Shown: piece after piece, positions 5,686 to 7,947 of the stretch
Layout: each line of letters opens with the position of its first letter
Position numbering within the stretch: the first letter of the stretch is position 1
From: Tagaea sp.
GTDB lineage: Bacteria > Pseudomonadota > Alphaproteobacteria > CACIAM-22H2
Direction: 5' to 3'
Assembly (NCBI GenBank): GCA_023653245.1
Contig: JAMNXK010000073.1
Location: 1-7,947 of the forward strand
DNA: 7,947 nt
The notes under the pieces: model-generated
Seen by the model: the letters and a program-made list of their open reading frames with translations, nothing else
What the model was told of the DNA's origin: nothing
Database searches by the model: none
Program-made: the position numbers and the translations under genes

Positions 5686-6795
5686 ATGAAGATCGCCGCG
5701 CTCGATTTCATCGCATTGGCGGTCCCGGCCGAGCCGCCGCCGGTCACGTCGTTCGGCCTGATGCTGCGGCGTTCGGCGCTGCTGGTGCGCGCGCGCGACG
5801 CGGACGGTGCTTATGGCTGGGGCGAGATCTGGTGCAATTTCCCGCTCCGCGCGATGGCGGCGCGCAAAGCGCTGGGCGAAGACGTGTTCGCACCCGTGTT
5901 GCTCGGCGCCGCGTTCGACGGGCCGCAAGCCGCGCACGCGCACCTCGCCCAACGCACGCATGTGTTGTCGCTGCAGACCGGCGAGCCCGGGACTTTCGCC
6001 CAGGTGCTGGCGGGGATCGACCAGGCGCTGTGGGATCTGGCGGCGCGCAAAGCGGGCCTGCCGCTGTGGAAGTTTCTCGGCGGCACCGGCGGGTCGGTCG
6101 CGACCTACGCCTCGGGCATGGGGCCCGAGGGCGCGGACGCGCAAGCCGCCGCCAAGCGCGCGCAAGGCTTCGACGCGTTCAAGCTCAAGATCGGTTTCGC
6201 CGCCGAGCGCGACCGCGCCAATCTCGCGGCATTGCGCGCGGGTGCGGGGGCCGGCGCCGTCGTCATGGCCGACGCGAACCAGGCTTGGGACGTCGACGAA
6301 GCGTGCAAGCGCGCGGACATGTACGCCGAGTTCGGCCTCGATTGGCTCGAAGAGCCGCTGCCCGCCGACCGGCCGATCGAGGAATGGCGGCGCGTGGCGG
6401 CGGCGGCACCGATGCAACTCGCGGCCGGCGAAAATCTGCGCGACGGCGCCTTCGACGCGGCGATCGAAAGCCTGACGCTGGGCGTGTTGCAGCCGGATAT
6501 CGCCAAATGGGGCGGGTTCACGCGCTGCTTGCCGCTCGCGAAAAAGGCGATGGCGTCGGGCTTGCGCTTCTGCCCGCATTTCCTGGGCGGTGCCGTCGGT
6601 CTGGCCGCGTCGGCCCATTTGCTCGCGGCGGCGGGCGGCGGCGGGCGCTTGGAGATCGACGCCCAGAACAACGCCTTGCGCGACCGGCTGCTGCCCGATT
6701 TTCCGCGCGTGCGCGACGGGCGCTTGACCCTGCCCGATCGGCCCGGACTGGGCTACGATCCCGACCCGGACATGTTGAAAGCGTCCGCGGTCTAG
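5686..6795 (+). CDS. Enolase-superfamily enzyme, mandelate racemase subgroup, substrate unknown
   Basis: The 369-residue length and motifs match mandelate racemase-type (MR) enzymes almost position for position. The N-terminal capping domain covers about residues 1-120. The barrel then shows FKLKIG with Lys166 and Lys168 (KxK base), metal ligands Asp196 (MADANQAW), Glu222 (WLEEP) and Glu249 (AAGEN), the His-Asp dyad Asp271 (QPD) and His298 (CPH), and Glu323 (LEID), the usual electrophilic Glu. These enzymes abstract the proton next to a carboxylate and then racemise or beta-eliminate. Both bases are intact, so either chemistry is possible. The gene starts 4 nt after the permease stop with no clear Shine-Dalgarno, implying coupling. 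Context suggests a sulfonated 2-hydroxyacid as substrate; an ordinary sugar-acid dehydratase is the alternative. The family is certain, the reaction is not. Confidence 0.9.
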   Translation: MKIAALDFIALAVPAEPPPVTSFGLMLRRSALLVRARDADGAYGWGEIWCNFPLRAMAARKALGEDVFAPVLLGAAFDGPQAAHAHLAQRTHVLSLQTGEPGTFAQVLAGIDQALWDLAARKAGLPLWKFLGGTGGSVATYASGMGPEGADAQAAAKRAQGFDAFKLKIGFAAERDRANLAALRAGAGAGAVVMADANQAWDVDEACKRADMYAEFGLDWLEEPLPADRPIEEWRRVAAAAPMQLAAGENLRDGAFDAAIESLTLGVLQPDIAKWGGFTRCLPLAKKAMASGLRFCPHFLGGAVGLAASAHLLAAAGGGGRLEIDAQNNALRDRLLPDFPRVRDGRLTLPDRPGLGYDPDPDMLKASAV

Positions 6796-6804
6796 GGGAG
6801 GGAG
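6795..6804 (+). promoter_or_regulatory. Ribosome-binding site fixing the start of the second binding-protein gene
   Basis: GGGGAGGGAG overlaps the last base of the enzyme gene's stop codon and ends 2 nt before the ATG at 6807. The reading frame is open for almost 1 kb upstream of this ATG. The site and the export signal that follows show that translation starts here, and not further upstream inside the enzyme gene. Confidence 0.6.
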
Positions 6805-6806
6805 CG

Positions 6807-7826
6807 ATGCGCATCGGATTGACGCGCCGCACGGCGCTGGGCACCGGTTTGGCGGCGATGTCCGCCCCCGCTGTGGCGCAAGCGCCGGCGGAGGCCCGCC
6901 AGGTTCGGCTCATTCAGCAATTGTCGATCATGTACGTGCCGGTGGACGCGATGGTCCAGAACGGCCTGATCGCCAAGCACGCTGCGGCGATGGGGCTCGG
7001 GCCGATCGCCGCGAGCGCCGCCACCACGTCCTCCGCCGCCGGGATCAACGACGCGGTCTTGTCGGGCACGGCGGATTTCGGCACCGGCGGTCCGCCGCCT
7101 TTGCTGACCATGTGGGACCGCACGCGCGGCAATCTCGACGTGCGCGCCATCGGCGCCATGGCCGAAGTGCCCATGCAGCTCTACACGACCGATCCGCGCA
7201 TCCGCAGCATAGCCGATTTCCGCCCCGACGACCGCATCGCGCTGCCCGCGCCGCGCGTGTCGTTCCAGGCCATCGTGCTGCAGATCGCCGCCGAGCGGCA
7301 ATGGGGCGACGCCGCGCGCCTCGACCAGAACGCGGTGGCGATGGGCCATCCCGACGCGATCGCGCAGATGAGCGCGGGGCCGGGCCGCTCGTCGATCGCG
7401 GCGCACTTCGCCGTGCCGCCCTTCACCCAGCAGGGTCTGCGCCTGCCCGGCGCGCGCGTGATCCTCGACAGCCAGGAGCTGCTCGGCGGCGCGTTCACGC
7501 AGATGACGCTCTATTGCACGCGCCGGTTCAAGGAAGGCAATCCGCGCCTGTGGCAGGCATGTGTGGCGGCCTACGACGAGGCGGTCGATTGGGTGGCCGC
7601 GAACAAGCGCGCGGCGGCGGAGTTGTGGAAGCGCGTGCACGCGTCGAACGAGAGCGTCGAGGCGCTGCTGGCGCAGATCGAAGACCCGCGCTTTCGCTTC
7701 ACCACCGTGCCCAATCGCACGATGATGATCGCCGACACCATGCATCGCCGGGGCCTGATCCGGAACAAGCCCGAGTCCTGGCGCGACTATTTCTGGGAAA
7801 ACGTCCACGCGCGGGCGGGCAGTTGA
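6807..7826 (+). CDS. Second ABC substrate-binding protein, paralogue of the first
   Basis: The 339-residue protein has a Tat-like signal (LTRRTALGTG at 5-14, hydrophobic stretch, then AVAQA with cleavage near residue 24-26) and is expected in the periplasm. It is a full-length NMT1/TauA-type binding protein related to the one at 2988-4019. Shared landmarks are IAKHAAAMGL against IEKHAAAQGL, GINDAVLSGTADF against PINDALISGSLEF, TRGNLDVR against TRGNLGVR, PAPRVSFQAIVLQ against PAVRVSIQAVTLQ, and HPDAIAQMSAG against HPDAMNAMMSG. It has no transporter of its own in the window, so it probably feeds the same permease and widens or tunes its substrate range (inference). The two have diverged well beyond a recent duplication, including much of the lobe facing the ligand. 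Confidence 0.87.
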   Translation: MRIGLTRRTALGTGLAAMSAPAVAQAPAEARQVRLIQQLSIMYVPVDAMVQNGLIAKHAAAMGLGPIAASAATTSSAAGINDAVLSGTADFGTGGPPPLLTMWDRTRGNLDVRAIGAMAEVPMQLYTTDPRIRSIADFRPDDRIALPAPRVSFQAIVLQIAAERQWGDAARLDQNAVAMGHPDAIAQMSAGPGRSSIAAHFAVPPFTQQGLRLPGARVILDSQELLGGAFTQMTLYCTRRFKEGNPRLWQACVAAYDEAVDWVAANKRAAAELWKRVHASNESVEALLAQIEDPRFRFTTVPNRTMMIADTMHRRGLIRNKPESWRDYFWENVHARAGS

Positions 7827-7849
7827 ACGGCATCGATGGAGCAGCGGAA

Positions 7850-7947
7850 ATGCACGATATCGTCGTGACGGAATTCGTCGACCAATGGGCGGTCGACGAC
7901 CTCGCCAAGGACTACAAGGTCCATTACGACCCCAAGCTGGTCGACAA
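7850..7947 (+). CDS. slcC: D-2-hydroxyacid dehydrogenase N-terminus, probable (S)-sulfolactate dehydrogenase, cut by window edge
   Basis: Only 32 codons are present before the right edge. They read MHDIVVTEFVDQWAVDDLA, then KDYKVHYDPKLVD. This is the first strand, helix and second strand of the substrate-binding domain in D-isomer-specific 2-hydroxyacid dehydrogenases (phosphoglycerate dehydrogenase-like). SlcC, which oxidises (S)-sulfolactate to sulfopyruvate with NAD in the known sulfolactate pathway, belongs to this family, and the TEF.D start is what I remember of SlcC-like proteins. GGAG at 7838-7841 supports the ATG at 7850. The family is likely from the N-terminus; the specific activity rests on the suyAB context. 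Hydroxypyruvate reductase or phosphoglycerate dehydrogenase are alternatives. Confidence 0.65.
   Translation, partial: MHDIVVTEFVDQWAVDDLAKDYKVHYDPKLVD

Noticed and set aside
5832..6806. Upstream in-frame extension of the second binding protein, suggesting an apparent fusion
   Set aside because: The Tat-type signal at 6807 with a purine-rich ribosome-binding site marks the true start. The extension overlaps the enolase-superfamily gene with its complete catalytic set.
1..7947. Search for tRNA, rRNA, CRISPR repeats, insertion-sequence ends or attachment sites
   Set aside because: No regular spaced repeats, tRNA-like folds or transposase-like proteins were recognised by eye. The gaps outside 516-655 are all under 60 bp.

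Overview
The window is GC-rich, densely packed proteobacterial DNA. The Tat-type export signals, HutC-type regulator and codon style best suggest an alphaproteobacterium, but the lineage cannot be fixed from sequence alone. Most of it reads as one catabolic gene cluster for a C3 sulfonate, most likely 3-sulfolactate, controlled by a divergently transcribed regulator.

Layout. On the minus strand, 515 to 1 encodes a GntR/HutC-type repressor with a UTRA effector domain, cut by the left edge. The intergenic region (516-655) holds an AT-rich near-perfect palindrome (533-548), a likely plus-strand promoter (559-587) and a leader hairpin (615-634). All later genes are on the plus strand: suyA (656-940) and suyB (952-2160), the two subunits of (2R)-sulfolactate sulfo-lyase; a strong GC hairpin (2170-2193); a TauE/SafE-family sulfite exporter (2201-2932); a TauT/NitT-type ABC importer made of a Tat-exported binding protein (2988-4019), an ATPase (4016-4810) and a permease (4803-5681); a mandelate-racemase-subgroup enolase-superfamily enzyme (5686-6795); a second binding protein paralogous to the first (6807-7826); and the first 32 codons of a D-2-hydroxyacid dehydrogenase (7850 to the right edge), probably (S)-sulfolactate dehydrogenase, slcC.

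How the parts fit. The ABC system would import a sulfonate, SuyAB would split (R)-sulfolactate into pyruvate and sulfite, and the TauE/SafE protein would expel toxic sulfite. In the known pathway (S)-sulfolactate is converted to the R form by two dehydrogenases, SlcC and ComC, through sulfopyruvate. Two things here are not part of that textbook set. One is an ATP-driven importer with two paralogous binding proteins. The other is a mandelate-racemase-type enzyme keeping both catalytic bases (a KxK motif and a His-Asp dyad), which could in principle racemise sulfolactate directly or eliminate sulfite from the other enantiomer. That enzyme is the best candidate for undescribed biochemistry in the window.

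Limits: family assignments come from reading motifs and from memory of family sequences, with no database search. The substrate of the transporter and of the enolase-superfamily enzyme is inferred from context.
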